NCBI RefSeq assembly: GCF_003047285.1
Contig: NZ_PZYX01000011.1
Span: forward strand, 1-64,000
DNA: 64,000 nucleotides
Source: Nocardioides allogilvus
GTDB taxonomy: Bacteria; Actinomycetota; Actinomycetes; Propionibacteriales; Nocardioidaceae
Direction of reading: 5' to 3'
Of the stretch, positions 23,370 through 31,981 are shown in pieces. A program made the position numbers and the translations under genes. Numbering within the stretch: the stretch's first letter is position 1; each line of letters begins with the position of its first letter. The notes under the pieces are model-generated. The model made no database searches and was not told the origin of the DNA. It worked only from the letters and a program-made list of their open reading frames with translations.

Positions 23370-23879
23370 TCATTCCGGTGCTGGGCCAATCCACGCCGCC
23401 TGCTCCCCCACCATCGCCAGCCGCCACCCCGCGGCGAGGGCGATCAGGTCGTCTCCCTCGACCACCACGGTGGTCGGCCCGGCGATGTCGAGCACCATCG
23501 CGGCCGCCTCCTCCTGCACCGCCGACTGCGCGGCCAGCTTCGCGACCACGGGCACCGGCCGGGCCTCGGGGTTCCAGCGGGCGAGCGCGTCGGTGGAGGT
23601 GAAGGCCAGCAGCGCCAACCGGCCGTCGCCCCCCTGCATCAGCACTGCTGCCATGTCACTGGTCTTGTCGTGGGCGAGCCCGCGCTCGTCGTACTCCACC
23701 TCCCCCAGCATCGCCACCACCGGAACAAGCAGGCGGGCGTCCTGGACTGCCAGCAGCACCTCGCCGTGGCTGGCGGTGCCACGCGCGTGTGCGGCCAGTG
23801 CGGCGGCCAGGGTCGCGTCGGCCGCGCCGGTGTCGCCCGCGAATCCGGGGTCAGGGATGAGTCGCTCCACGGGACCCAT
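23370..23879 (-). CDS. SseB family protein
   Basis: The 169-aa protein matches the SseB N-terminal domain seen in many actinobacterial proteins of unknown role (motifs LLVPVVAML, MAAVLMQGGDGRLALLAFTS and WRLAMVGEQ near the end). No signal peptide or membrane helix. It lies directly upstream of infC on the same strand and is divergent from the small membrane protein gene, 24 nt away. No function can be assigned. Confidence 0.8.
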   Translation of the reverse strand: MGPVERLIPDPGFAGDTGAADATLAAALAAHARGTASHGEVLLAVQDARLLVPVVAMLGEVEYDERGLAHDKTSDMAAVLMQGGDGRLALLAFTSTDALARWNPEARPVPVVAKLAAQSAVQEEAAAMVLDIAGPTTVVVEGDDLIALAAGWRLAMVGEQAAWIGPAPE

Positions 23880-23903
23880 TGTCCACTGTGCCAGTCTGGA
23901 CTC

Positions 23904-24347
23904 GTGGACGAGGCAACCTGGGCGGCGCTCGCCGCGACGCTGACCGTGCTGGGACTGGTGTGGACGTGGGTGTCCTACCGGCGCCGCGGGATCGCCGGCG
24001 GCATGCGAGCCCTCGGCTTCACGATGCTGCCCGTCGCCGCGTGGCTGACCGGCACGCTGGAGATGTTCACCGAGATCGCCGGCTCGGTCACCGACTGGGC
24101 GACCGGGCTGGTGCTCAACCCGATCACCTGGACCGGCATCGGCCTGGCCGGCTCGGGCATCGTCCTGATCGTCCTCGCCGGCTATCTCCGCGACCGCCAG
24201 CTCGCCCGCGGGCAGCAGGCGACGAGCACCCCCCGGACCGGCAGGACCCTGCCCGAGGCCACCTCGACGCGTGAGCCCGGCGGGTCGGTGGTGGACGACG
24301 ACCTGGCCGACATCGAGGCCCTCTTGAAGCGGCGCGGGATCCAGTGA
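23904..24347 (+). CDS. Small membrane protein of unknown function
   Basis: The 147-aa product has about three hydrophobic helices (about 5-25, 34-56, 68-92) and a hydrophilic C-terminal half ending DDDLADIEALLKRRGIQ. I do not recognise a family with certainty. The GTG start follows a CAGTCT box by 6 nt, a near match to the leaderless layout. It overlaps the next gene by 4 nt (GTGA), so the two are probably linked in expression. Confidence 0.75.
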   Translation: MDEATWAALAATLTVLGLVWTWVSYRRRGIAGGMRALGFTMLPVAAWLTGTLEMFTEIAGSVTDWATGLVLNPITWTGIGLAGSGIVLIVLAGYLRDRQLARGQQATSTPRTGRTLPEATSTREPGGSVVDDDLADIEALLKRRGIQ

Positions 24348-25558
24348 CCGACTTCGTCGGGCGCAACCGCCTCTGGGCGCGCCTCAACACCGCGGTCGCC
24401 CACCACGCCGACCACCTCGCCACCCCCATCGCGGTCGTCGACCTCGATGCCTTCGACGCCAACGCGGCCGACCTGGCGCGCCGCGCGGCCGGCAAGCCGG
24501 TCCGGGTGGCGTCGAAGTCGCTGCGCGTCCCCGCCCTGATCGAGCGTGCCCTGGCCCACCCGGGCTTCGCCGGCGTCCTGGCCTACACCCTGCGCGAGGC
24601 GCTGGTGCTGCACGAACGCGGTGTCAGCGACGACATCGTGGTCGCCTACCCGACCGTGGATCGTGGCGCCCTGGTCGATCTCGTGCAGTCGCCCGCCGCG
24701 GCAGCCGCGGTGACCCTGATGGTCGACGACGTGGCACACCTCGACGTCGTCGACTCGGTGCGCTCGTCCAAGGCGGTGCAGGTCCGCATCGCCCTGGACG
24801 TCGACGCCGGGCTCCGCCTCGGCAACCAGCACGTCGGGCCGAAGCGCTCCCCCCTCTACGACGCCTCCGCCGTGGCCGAGCTCGCCCGGACGGTCGTGGC
24901 CCGCGACGGCTTCCGCCTGGTGGGGGTCATGACCTACGAGGGCCAGGTCGCCGGCGTACCCGACGACGTGCCGACGCAACGCGCCAGGTCACTGGTCGTG
25001 CGCCGGCTCAAGCAGGCCTCGGTCGCGCAGCTGGACGTACGCCGCCGCGCGATCGTCGAGGCGCTGCGGCCGGTCGCCGACCTGGAGTTCTTCAACGCCG
25101 GCGGCTCCGGATCGGTGGAGTCCACGGTCGCCGACCCGTCGGTCACCGAGGTGGCCGCCGGTTCGGGCCTGCTGGTCCCCGGCCTCTTCGACCACTACCA
25201 GTCGTTCGCACCCCGCCCGGCCGCCTTCTTCGGGCTGCGGGTGAGCCGCAAGCCGTCGCCGACGCTGGCCACCGTCCACGGTGGCGGGTTCGTCGCCTCG
25301 GGTGCGGCCGGCGACGACCGCCTGCCGCTGCCCTGGGCACCGCCCGGGCTGCACCTCACGGGGCTGGAGGGCGCGGGCGAGGTGCAGACCCCGCTCACCG
25401 GCCACCCGGCGGCGATGCTCGCCGTCGGCGACCTAGTCTGGTTCCGGCACGCGAAGTCCGGCGAGCTCTTCGAGCACGTCAACCGCGTCCACCTCGTCTC
25501 CGGCGAGGAGATCGTCGAGACCGTGCCGAGCTATCGCGGCCTCGGGCATGCCCACTGA
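24344..25558 (+). CDS. PLP-dependent amino acid deaminase/aldolase (alanine racemase-like fold)
   Basis: The 404-aa protein has the fold-type III PLP barrel: the cofactor lysine in VRVASKSLRVP (about 50-60), the strand LIERALAHPGFAGVLAYTLREA and RIALDVDAGLRLG, and a C-terminal D-serine dehydratase-like domain (about 285-395). Relatives include D-threonine aldolase and D-serine dehydratase, so a D-amino acid substrate is likely; the exact reaction is open. GTGA overlap with the gene before, 11-nt overlap with the gene after. Confidence 0.82.
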   Translation: MTDFVGRNRLWARLNTAVAHHADHLATPIAVVDLDAFDANAADLARRAAGKPVRVASKSLRVPALIERALAHPGFAGVLAYTLREALVLHERGVSDDIVVAYPTVDRGALVDLVQSPAAAAAVTLMVDDVAHLDVVDSVRSSKAVQVRIALDVDAGLRLGNQHVGPKRSPLYDASAVAELARTVVARDGFRLVGVMTYEGQVAGVPDDVPTQRARSLVVRRLKQASVAQLDVRRRAIVEALRPVADLEFFNAGGSGSVESTVADPSVTEVAAGSGLLVPGLFDHYQSFAPRPAAFFGLRVSRKPSPTLATVHGGGFVASGAAGDDRLPLPWAPPGLHLTGLEGAGEVQTPLTGHPAAMLAVGDLVWFRHAKSGELFEHVNRVHLVSGEEIVETVPSYRGLGHAH

Positions 25559-26093
25559 CCGGGCCGCCGAGGTCCTGGCCCATGCCCTCGACGCCGCACC
25601 CACGCTGGGCGCAGGCCGGCTGATCTGCATCGACGGCCCCGCCGGCGCGGGCAAGACGACGTTGGCGGCCTCGTTGGTCGGGCTGACCGGGGCGCAGGTC
25701 CTGCACGCCGACGAGCTGCTCGAGGGCTGGGGCGGGCTCCCCCGCCTGGGCGCGACGATCGAAGCGGTCCTCCGCCCGCTCGCTGCCGGTCAGCCGTCGC
25801 AGTGGCGGCGCTGGGACTGGCACGCCGACGGCTGGGCCGAGACGCACCCGATCACGCCCGCCCCCGTGCTGGTGATCGACGGTGTCGGGTCCGGCGCAGC
25901 GGCGTACGACGAGCTGATCACGACGCTGGTCTGGGTCGAGGCGCCCCTCGAGGTGCGGCGCGCCCGCGCACTCGCGCGCGACGGCGACGACTTCGCCCCG
26001 CACTGGGAGCAGTGGGCAGCCGACGAGGCCGCGCTGCACGCCCGCGAGCGCACCCGCGAGCGTGCGGACCTGGTCTACTCCACCAACGCGTAG
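25548..26093 (+). CDS. Uridine kinase-like P-loop protein
   Basis: The 181-aa protein has a Walker A GPAGAGKTT (about 30-38), an LHADELLEGWGGL segment like the substrate-binding region of uridine kinases, and VLVIDGVGSG as Walker B. It lacks the full uridine kinase signature, so the substrate is uncertain (nucleoside or small sugar). Its first codons overlap the deaminase gene, and its 3' end overlaps the convergent acetyltransferase gene by 19 nt. Confidence 0.75.
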   Translation: MPTDRAAEVLAHALDAAPTLGAGRLICIDGPAGAGKTTLAASLVGLTGAQVLHADELLEGWGGLPRLGATIEAVLRPLAAGQPSQWRRWDWHADGWAETHPITPAPVLVIDGVGSGAAAYDELITTLVWVEAPLEVRRARALARDGDDFAPHWEQWAADEAALHARERTRERADLVYSTNA

Positions 26094-27028
26094 CTGTCCT
26101 GGCGGTAGCGCACGGCGTAGCCCGCTCGCTCGTAGATGCCCAGGGCGCCGGTCGGGTTGGCCGTGTCGACGTCCAGGCTCGAGGTGTCGAAGCCCGCGGC
26201 CTTGCAGGCGTGCAACGTGTGGGCGAGCAGGTTGGTGGCGAGGCCCCGTCCGCGGTAGTCGGGCAGGGTGCCGACGTAGGCGACGTAGGCCTCGCGACCC
26301 TGCTCCCCCGACGGCGCGATGGCGTACTCGTGGGCGAAGACGTAGGCCGCCACCGCGTTGTCCCGCGCCGGGTCGCGCAGCACGAAGGACTGGTCGTTGC
26401 GCACGTGGGCGGGTGTGACCATGAAGTTGGCCCAGTTGATCGCATCGGTCTCGGTGTGGCCCGGGTAGCCGGCGAAGGCGCGGTTGTGGGCGGTCCGCAG
26501 CTCCTCCGCGTCGGCGGGATCGACGGTGCTCAGCACCAGCTCGTCCGGCAGCACCGCGGCGGGCAGCTCGTCCAGCGCCGAGAACATCAAGAAGTTGTGG
26601 CGGTCGAGCGTGAAGCCCTGGGAGCGCAGGAGGTCGGCCTGGTCGGCTCGCCCCTCGAGCGCGCGCGTGTTCACCCGCATGGACTCCTCGGGCGCGTCCC
26701 GCACATGGATCTCGCGCGCCGCGGCGACCGCGCGACCGAGCATGAGGGTGCCGATGCCGCGTCCCAGGTGGGCAGGGTCGACGTCGCCGAAGAACAGGAA
26801 GGGGTGCACCCCCTCGCTCGAGGTCCTCGGCAGGATGGTCGTGAAGGCGACGACCTCGTCGTCGAGCCAGCACCCCTCGAACACCAGGCCCGGATAGTCG
26901 CCGAGGATCTCGACGACCTCGCTGGCGGCGAGCTCGAAGCCGGTCGGGTGGTCGGCGGCGATCCGTCTCATCAACGCCGCCACGGCGTCGGCGTCCTCGG
27001 GAGTGACCGGTCGCGGCTGCAGCGTCAT
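26075..27028 (-). CDS. Tandem GNAT-domain N-acetyltransferase
   Basis: The 317-aa protein has two GNAT folds, about 1-150 (acetyl-CoA loop around LGRGIGTLMLG) and about 160-317 (DYRGRGLATNLL, then NPTGALGIYERAGY). The layout is like mycothiol synthase MshD, but diagnostic similarity is not strong enough to name it. The ATG is 7 nt from a TAGGAT box that overlaps the promoter of the divergent galM-like gene. Confidence 0.85.
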   Translation of the reverse strand: MTLQPRPVTPEDADAVAALMRRIAADHPTGFELAASEVVEILGDYPGLVFEGCWLDDEVVAFTTILPRTSSEGVHPFLFFGDVDPAHLGRGIGTLMLGRAVAAAREIHVRDAPEESMRVNTRALEGRADQADLLRSQGFTLDRHNFLMFSALDELPAAVLPDELVLSTVDPADAEELRTAHNRAFAGYPGHTETDAINWANFMVTPAHVRNDQSFVLRDPARDNAVAAYVFAHEYAIAPSGEQGREAYVAYVGTLPDYRGRGLATNLLAHTLHACKAAGFDTSSLDVDTANPTGALGIYERAGYAVRYRQDSYALVE

Positions 27029-27035
27029 GCGCTGG

Positions 27036-27045
27036 ATCCTAGGGT
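27036..27045. promoter_or_regulatory. Overlapping divergent leaderless -10 boxes
   Basis: ATCCTAGGGT serves both strands: TAGGGT (27040-27045, plus) is 7 nt before the ATG at 27053, and TAGGAT (27041-27036, minus) is 7 nt before the ATG at 27028. The boxes share the central TA. Only 24 bp separate the two start codons. Confidence 0.6.
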
Positions 27046-27052
27046 GGGCGCC

Positions 27053-28039
27053 ATGGTGTTTCCCTCTGGCGAGCAGTTCGAGATCGCGGCGGGCGGCTAT
27101 CGCGCCGTGGTCACCGAGAGCGGCGCCGCGCTGCGCACGTTGTCGTACGCCGATCGCCCCCTCGTCGACGGCTTCGCGGCCGACGAGATGTCACCGGGAG
27201 GGCGCGGCCAGCTGTTGATGCCCTGGCCCAACCGGGTCCGCGACGGCAAGTTCTCCTTCGGCGGGCGCGACCTCCAGCTGGCGCTCACCGAGCCGAAGCG
27301 CTCGAACGCCTCCCACGGGCTCGCGCGCTGGGCGGCGTGGACGCTGGAGGAGCACACCCCCAACTCGGTGTCGCTCGTGCTCCGGGTCATGGCCCAGACC
27401 GGCTATCCGTGGGCCGTGGACCTGCACGTGCTCTACGACCTGTCCGCCGACGGGCTGACCGTGACGCAGACCGCCACCAACCTCAGTGGCGAGGCGGCGC
27501 CGTACGCCTGCGGAGCGCACCCCTACCTGAGCGTCGGCGCTGCGAGGAACGGCGCGATCGACGACCTCGAGCTGACGTTGCCCGCCGGCACCCGCGTCCT
27601 CACCGACGACCGGCTGATCCCGACCGAGACCGTCCCGGTCGACGAGGAGCACGACTTCCGGACGGGCCGCGCGATCGGTGCGGTGCAGCTCAACGAGGCC
27701 TACGGCGACCTGGTGCGCGTCGACGGCATCGCGACCACCACCCTGCGCGATCCGCGCGACGGGCACGGGGTGGCGCTGTGGGTCGACGACAAGATCCCGT
27801 GGCTGCTGCTCTACAGCGCCGACGACGTGCCGGGCAAGGAGCGCCGCTCGCTCGCAGTCGAGCCGATGACCGCCCCGGCCGACGCGTTCAACTCCGGCGT
27901 GGACCTGGTCACGCTCGCGCCCGCCGGCTCCCCCGGCGACGAGCTGTCCGTCACCTGGGGGATCCGGGCGCTCCCCGCCGAGTGGCTCAGCGTCCCGGCA
28001 GCAGCCGGCGGTCCACCTTCAGCGGCTCGGCCAGGGTGA
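27053..28039 (+). CDS. Aldose 1-epimerase family protein
   Basis: The 328-aa protein has the galactose mutarotase fold: LLMPWPNRVRDGKFSF (about 55-70) with the conserved NR, SNASHGLARWAAW with the first histidine (about 84-97), the second histidine in YACGAHPYLSVG (about 155), and VAVEPMTAPADAFNSG-like end. It interconverts sugar anomers; the sugar is unknown. The frame is open 1.2 kb upstream, but ATG 27053 gives the family start and fits the leaderless promoter. The last 53 nt overlap the convergent esterase-like gene. Confidence 0.85.
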   Translation: MVFPSGEQFEIAAGGYRAVVTESGAALRTLSYADRPLVDGFAADEMSPGGRGQLLMPWPNRVRDGKFSFGGRDLQLALTEPKRSNASHGLARWAAWTLEEHTPNSVSLVLRVMAQTGYPWAVDLHVLYDLSADGLTVTQTATNLSGEAAPYACGAHPYLSVGAARNGAIDDLELTLPAGTRVLTDDRLIPTETVPVDEEHDFRTGRAIGAVQLNEAYGDLVRVDGIATTTLRDPRDGHGVALWVDDKIPWLLLYSADDVPGKERRSLAVEPMTAPADAFNSGVDLVTLAPAGSPGDELSVTWGIRALPAEWLSVPAAAGGPPSAARPG

Positions 28040-29264
28040 TCTCGACGTACTCGTTCTGGTCGGGCTCCGTGCTGGACCGGCCCCCGACCGCCGGGAAGTT
28101 GTTGTCGTTCATCACCGCGATGGTGCGCGCGTCGAGGATCTCGACGTCCTCGATGGTGAAGAACGGGAAGGTGAACGGGTCGCCGTACGGCGAGAGGCCA
28201 GCCGGGTTCGCGACGTCCATCAGGTCGACGAGCAGCCACTTCTCGACGTAGCCGTCCTCGTCGGTGTCGCGCAGGTCGACCAGGTAGATCCGCTTGAACA
28301 CGGCCTTCGCACCCGCGCCGTTGTCGCGCTCGATGACCAGCGCCTCGTGGTTGTTGACCTGGATGAAGTCGCCGAGCGCGTGGGCGGGGCTCTCCATCTC
28401 GTAGCGCAGGAACTCGTCAGAGTAGGCGCCGTTGCGGACGGTGTAGATCCGCAGGTCATGGTCGAGTCCCGCCGCCTTGTCCTCGGCCGTGGCCCCTTCG
28501 AGCATCGGCCGCAGGGTGGTGCCGTTGGGGCTGATTGCCAGTCCCTCGAAGCCCTTGGAGCTCGCGAGATTGGGCACCGCGTCCCCGAGGGTCGGGTGGG
28601 AGGGACTCATGACGCCCGGGGTCGGGATCGGCGGCTCGATCAGCTCGCCGGTGGCGTCGAGGTGGAGCAGGAAGGGCCCGAACTCCTCGCCGACCCAGAA
28701 GGTGCCGTCGTCGGCGACCTGGAGCGACTCCGGGTCGAAGTCCCAGCCCGTCAGCACCCGGTCGGCGTCCGTGCAGGCGTAGCCAGCCGGCAGGTCCTCG
28801 GCGTCCGCGCAGGCTCCGTCGCGCCAGATCGGCCACGGGATGTGGTGGTGCGGGTCGCTGAAGGTGAAGAGCGTCTCGTCGTACGTCGTCTCGCCGTCAC
28901 CGTCCGCCGCGTCGGTCTCGGGGGTGATCCGGTGCAGCGAGAGCAGGAAGTCGGCGCTGTTGGCCTTGGCACCGAAGCCGTTGTCGCTGAGCACCAGGAA
29001 GGAGCCGTCGCCCGGCGCGTGGGTGCCGGAGAAGCCCTGGACCGGCTGAGCGGCGTACGGCGCGGGGACGCCGGCGTTGCCCGACGTCCAGTGGCCGCTC
29101 GGCTCACTGTCCGCGACGTACGTCGCCGCGGGCAGCACCGACCAGGCCGACAGCGTGGCCTCGTCCGGTGCGACCGGCGAGCCCTCGGGGGCAGCGTGCG
29201 CCGGCAGGGCCGCGGCGGCGAGGGCGAGCGAGGAGAGCGCGAGGGCGCGAAGTCCGAGTGTCAT
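27987..29264 (-). CDS. Secreted esterase-like phytase-family protein
   Basis: The 425-aa protein begins with a signal peptide (positively charged start weak, hydrophobic 4-20, cleavage after about AHA at 25). The body resembles the phytase-like esterase domain (PF13449): GFSGTHAPGDGSFLVLSDNGFG, WDFDPESLQVADDGTFWVGEEFGPFLLHLD, KGFEGLAISPNG and a C-terminal AVMNDNNFP. It is probably a calcium-dependent propeller acting outside the cell. The substrate is unknown. Own transcription unit, 51 nt after the PH-domain gene. Confidence 0.85.
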   Translation of the reverse strand: MTLGLRALALSSLALAAAALPAHAAPEGSPVAPDEATLSAWSVLPAATYVADSEPSGHWTSGNAGVPAPYAAQPVQGFSGTHAPGDGSFLVLSDNGFGAKANSADFLLSLHRITPETDAADGDGETTYDETLFTFSDPHHHIPWPIWRDGACADAEDLPAGYACTDADRVLTGWDFDPESLQVADDGTFWVGEEFGPFLLHLDATGELIEPPIPTPGVMSPSHPTLGDAVPNLASSKGFEGLAISPNGTTLRPMLEGATAEDKAAGLDHDLRIYTVRNGAYSDEFLRYEMESPAHALGDFIQVNNHEALVIERDNGAGAKAVFKRIYLVDLRDTDEDGYVEKWLLVDLMDVANPAGLSPYGDPFTFPFFTIEDVEILDARTIAVMNDNNFPAVGGRSSTEPDQNEYVEITLAEPLKVDRRLLPGR

Positions 29265-29315
29265 GCGCGCACACCATCACCTCACGGTGACGCGGCGGTG
29301 ACGGCGACGCGAAGT

Positions 29316-29756
29316 TCAGCGATCGATCAGCGCACGCAGTGTGCGGACCGCAGATCGCGCCCGGTCGCCGTCGGAGCCCTGGATCGCGAGCAGGGACGTC
29401 GTGCTGCCGTCGGCGAGGTCGATCGTCGCCCAGGGTGCGCCGACGGGCAGGTGGATCGAGATGATCTCGGCCCACTCGTAGTCGCGCCGCTTGTAGCCGT
29501 TGACCACCACCACGCCCGCCTCGGACGCCACGACCCGCGACCGGGCCAGGGCATAGCCGGCAACGGCGTAGAGCAGGCCGATGAACACGATCGTCGAGCG
29601 CTGGAACAGCGTGAACTTCGCCCGGATCTCCGGGTCGAAGCCGATCCACGCGAAGACGCACATCAGCACCAGCATCGCGCCGAAGAAGATCACCGCGATG
29701 CGCGCGCCGAAGGGGCGCCACGTGTGCGGCAGTGAGAGGGCGTCGGGCGCGGTCAT
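29316..29756 (-). CDS. PH-domain membrane protein
   Basis: The 146-aa protein has two membrane helices (about 17-38 and 52-72) followed by a small PH-like domain with RVVASEAGVVVVNGYKRRDYEWAEI, as in the bacterial PH6 group (PF10756) common in actinobacteria. Role unknown. It starts 13 nt after hisG and is probably the last gene of hisE-hisG; similar proteins adjoin hisG in related genomes. Confidence 0.82.
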   Translation of the reverse strand: MTAPDALSLPHTWRPFGARIAVIFFGAMLVLMCVFAWIGFDPEIRAKFTLFQRSTIVFIGLLYAVAGYALARSRVVASEAGVVVVNGYKRRDYEWAEIISIHLPVGAPWATIDLADGSTTSLLAIQGSDGDRARSAVRTLRALIDR

Positions 29757-29769
29757 GTGGGCGACGACG

Positions 29770-30615
29770 TCAGAGCCGGCAGGCGTGGATGTCGGTCAGC
29801 AGGATGGCGCGGGCGCCGAGGCCGTAGAGCTCGTCCATCAGCCGCTGAGAGCCGGCGCGCGGCACCATGACCCGCACGGCGACCCAGCCGGCCTTGCCGA
29901 GCGGCGAGATCGTCGGGCCCTCGAGCCCGGGCGCCAGTGCCGCGGCGCGGTCGAGGTTGGACTGCTCGATGTCGTAGTCCATCATCACGTAGCTGCGGGC
30001 GACCATGACGCCCTCGACCCGGCGTCGGAAGATCTCGAACTCAGCGTTCTGGGCGCCCTGGCGCGCGATCAGGACGGCCTCCGACTCGAGGATGATCTCC
30101 CCGAAGGTGGCCAGGCCGGCGGCCCGCAGCGTCGAGCCGGTCTCCACGACGTCGGCGATGACGTCGGCGACACCGAGCTGGATGCTGGTCTCGACGGCGC
30201 CGTCGAGCCGGGTCACCGTGGCGTCGATGCCGCGCTCGGCGAGGAACGCCTCGACCACGCCGACGTAGGACGTGGCGATGCGCTTGCCGGCGAGCTGGTC
30301 GAGCGAGTCGTAGTGCCCGGCCGGACCGGCGAAGTGGAACTTCGAGCGACCGAAGCCGAGCGCCATCGACTCGGTGGCGTGGGCGCCCGAGTCGAGCAGC
30401 AGGTCGCGGCCGGTGATGCCGACGTCGAGCGTGCCCTCACCGACGTACAACGCGATGTCGCGGGGACGGAGGTAGAAGAACTCGACACCGTTGTCGGCGT
30501 CGATGAGCGCGAGCTCCTTGGAGTCGGTGCGCTGGCGGTAGCCGGCTTCACGCAGGATCTCGCTGGCGGCCTGGGACAGGGCGCCCTTGTTGGGTACGGC
30601 GATGCGGAGAGTCAT
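29770..30615 (-). CDS. hisG: ATP phosphoribosyltransferase, long form
   Basis: The 281-aa HisG starts histidine synthesis by joining ATP and PRPP. It has the PRPP-binding region ADVIADVVETGSTLRAAGL and the C-terminal regulatory ACT-like domain (about 210-281), so it is the long, feedback-inhibited form that needs no HisZ. ATG 30615 has a GGGAG ribosome-binding site. The frame is open upstream into hisE. Confidence 0.96.
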   Translation of the reverse strand: MTLRIAVPNKGALSQAASEILREAGYRQRTDSKELALIDADNGVEFFYLRPRDIALYVGEGTLDVGITGRDLLLDSGAHATESMALGFGRSKFHFAGPAGHYDSLDQLAGKRIATSYVGVVEAFLAERGIDATVTRLDGAVETSIQLGVADVIADVVETGSTLRAAGLATFGEIILESEAVLIARQGAQNAEFEIFRRRVEGVMVARSYVMMDYDIEQSNLDRAAALAPGLEGPTISPLGKAGWVAVRVMVPRAGSQRLMDELYGLGARAILLTDIHACRL

Positions 30616-30634
30616 CTCGGGAGGTACCGGCTTC

Positions 30635-30898
30635 TCAGAGGTGGGCGTAGACGTCGTCGAGGGTGAGTCCGCTGGCAAGCATCAGCACCTGTGCGTGGTA
30701 GAGCAACTGGCTGATCTCGAGCGCCGTGGCGTCCTTGCCCTCGTGCTCGGCGGCCATCCAGGACTCGGCGGCCTCCTCGATCAGCTTCTTGCCGATCGCA
30801 TGGATGCCGGCATCGAGCTGCTGGACGGTGCCCGAACCCTCGGGTCGGGTCGCGGCCTTCTCACTCAGCTCGGCCCAGAGCTCCTCGAACGTCTTCAC
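30635..30898 (-). CDS. hisE: Phosphoribosyl-ATP diphosphatase
   Basis: The 87-aa HisE takes the second step of histidine synthesis. It shows the MazG-like pattern [19 protein letters not shown] and [13 protein letters not shown]. The GTG (VKTFEELW) is the family start; a TAGGCT box sits 8 nt upstream. Its 3' end is 19 nt before hisG. The other his genes are elsewhere in the genome. Confidence 0.95.
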   Translation of the reverse strand: MKTFEELWAELSEKAATRPEGSGTVQQLDAGIHAIGKKLIEEAAESWMAAEHEGKDATALEISQLLYHAQVLMLASGLTLDDVYAHL

Positions 30899-30906
30899 GA
30901 GCAGCA

Positions 30907-30912
30907 AGCCTA
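30907..30912 (-). promoter_or_regulatory. -10 box of hisE
   Basis: TAGGCT on the minus strand (30912-30907) lies 8 nt before GTG 30898, consistent with a leaderless hisE-hisG message separate from the rib operon upstream. Confidence 0.45.
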
Positions 30913-30959
30913 GGCGCACACGCGCCCGCGCCCTGCCCCGGTCCGAGGACCGGCACCGC

Positions 30960-31508
30960 TCACCCCACGGGTTCGGGCTGGGTGCGCGCGTCGAGTGCGC
31001 CCAGCGCAGGATCCTTGCGGTTGCTCCACAAGAAGACGAGGAACCACGCGAAGAAGGCGAGCGCGAGCAGGACGACCACCGCTGCGGCCACCTGCGCGCC
31101 GTCTGCGGTGACCATGATCGAGCGACCCAGGGCAGACGACAGCAGGGCGGTCAGCGTCACCGCCAGGCCGATCCACCGCAGCAGGTTGGCGGTGCGCTGC
31201 ACGTCCGACCGGTCCACGACCGCGCTGATGCCGGTGCACGTGCCGAATACGAGGACCCCGATGACCAGGCTCTCCGCCGCGACGAGCCCCCGTCCCGCCT
31301 CGACGACGAGCAGGGGGATGCCCAGCACGACCCCGAACGACGCGGCGACCGCCGCCGCGGTGAACCCGGGACTACGCCCGGCCAGCTTGGCGAGGCCGCC
31401 CAGCACGATGCCCCACCCGATCAGGTCCGGGATGAGGTCGAGCCCGTTGAACCGGAAGTCGTTGACGACCAGCAGCAAGCCCGCCACGACCATCCCGAGG
31501 GGCGTCAT
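30960..31508 (-). CDS. Membrane protein coupled to ribH
   Basis: The 182-aa protein has about five hydrophobic helices and an early [24 protein letters not shown] segment, typical of small actinobacterial membrane proteins next to ribH. No known activity. The ATG forms an ATGA overlap with the ribH stop, so it belongs to the rib operon. A flavin-related role (for example transport) is only a guess from position. Confidence 0.75.
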   Translation of the reverse strand: MTPLGMVVAGLLLVVNDFRFNGLDLIPDLIGWGIVLGGLAKLAGRSPGFTAAAVAASFGVVLGIPLLVVEAGRGLVAAESLVIGVLVFGTCTGISAVVDRSDVQRTANLLRWIGLAVTLTALLSSALGRSIMVTADGAQVAAAVVVLLALAFFAWFLVFLWSNRKDPALGALDARTQPEPVG

Positions 31509-31981
31509 GCGCGTAGGTCCGCCAGGATCCGGGCTGTCTCGAGCACCGCGGACGTCGCCTCCCAGCCCTTGTCTTCCTTCGAGCCCTCCAGGCCGGCTCG
31601 ATCCAGCGCCTGCTGGTCGTCGTCGCACGTGAGCACGCCGAAGCCGATCGGCACCCCGGTGTCGAGTGCGACCCGGTTGAGCCCGTCGGTGGCGGCGGTG
31701 CAGACGTAGTCGAAGTGGGGGGTGCCGCCGCGGATCACGACGCCGAGCGCGACGACAGCGTCGTAGCCCTGCTTCGCGAGGGCGAGCGCCACGACGGGCA
31801 GCTCGAACGTGCCGGGCACCCGCACGATCGTCGCGTCGGCGACCTGGTGGGCGGCGAGGGCACGCTCGGTGCCGGCCAGCAGGCCGTCCATCACCTCGGT
31901 GTGCCAGCTCGCGGCGACGACGGCGACCTTCAGGCCGGACGCGTCGAACACTGTCTCCTTGGGGGCTCCATGTCCACTCAC
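31505..31981 (-). CDS. ribH: 6,7-dimethyl-8-ribityllumazine synthase
   Basis: The 158-aa enzyme condenses the pyrimidine amine with dihydroxybutanone phosphate. It shows VPGTFELPV (about 55-63), [15 protein letters not shown] (about 79-93, with the catalytic histidine) and [17 protein letters not shown]. It should form a hollow 60-mer or pentamer like its relatives. GTG start, GTGA overlap with ribBA. Confidence 0.97.
   Translation of the reverse strand: MSGHGAPKETVFDASGLKVAVVAASWHTEVMDGLLAGTERALAAHQVADATIVRVPGTFELPVVALALAKQGYDAVVALGVVIRGGTPHFDYVCTAATDGLNRVALDTGVPIGFGVLTCDDDQQALDRAGLEGSKEDKGWEATSAVLETARILADLRA

Noticed and set aside
25802..27052. Upstream extension of the galM-like frame
   Set aside because: It runs antisense through the acetyltransferase gene and has no family similarity; a leaderless promoter fixes the start at 27053.
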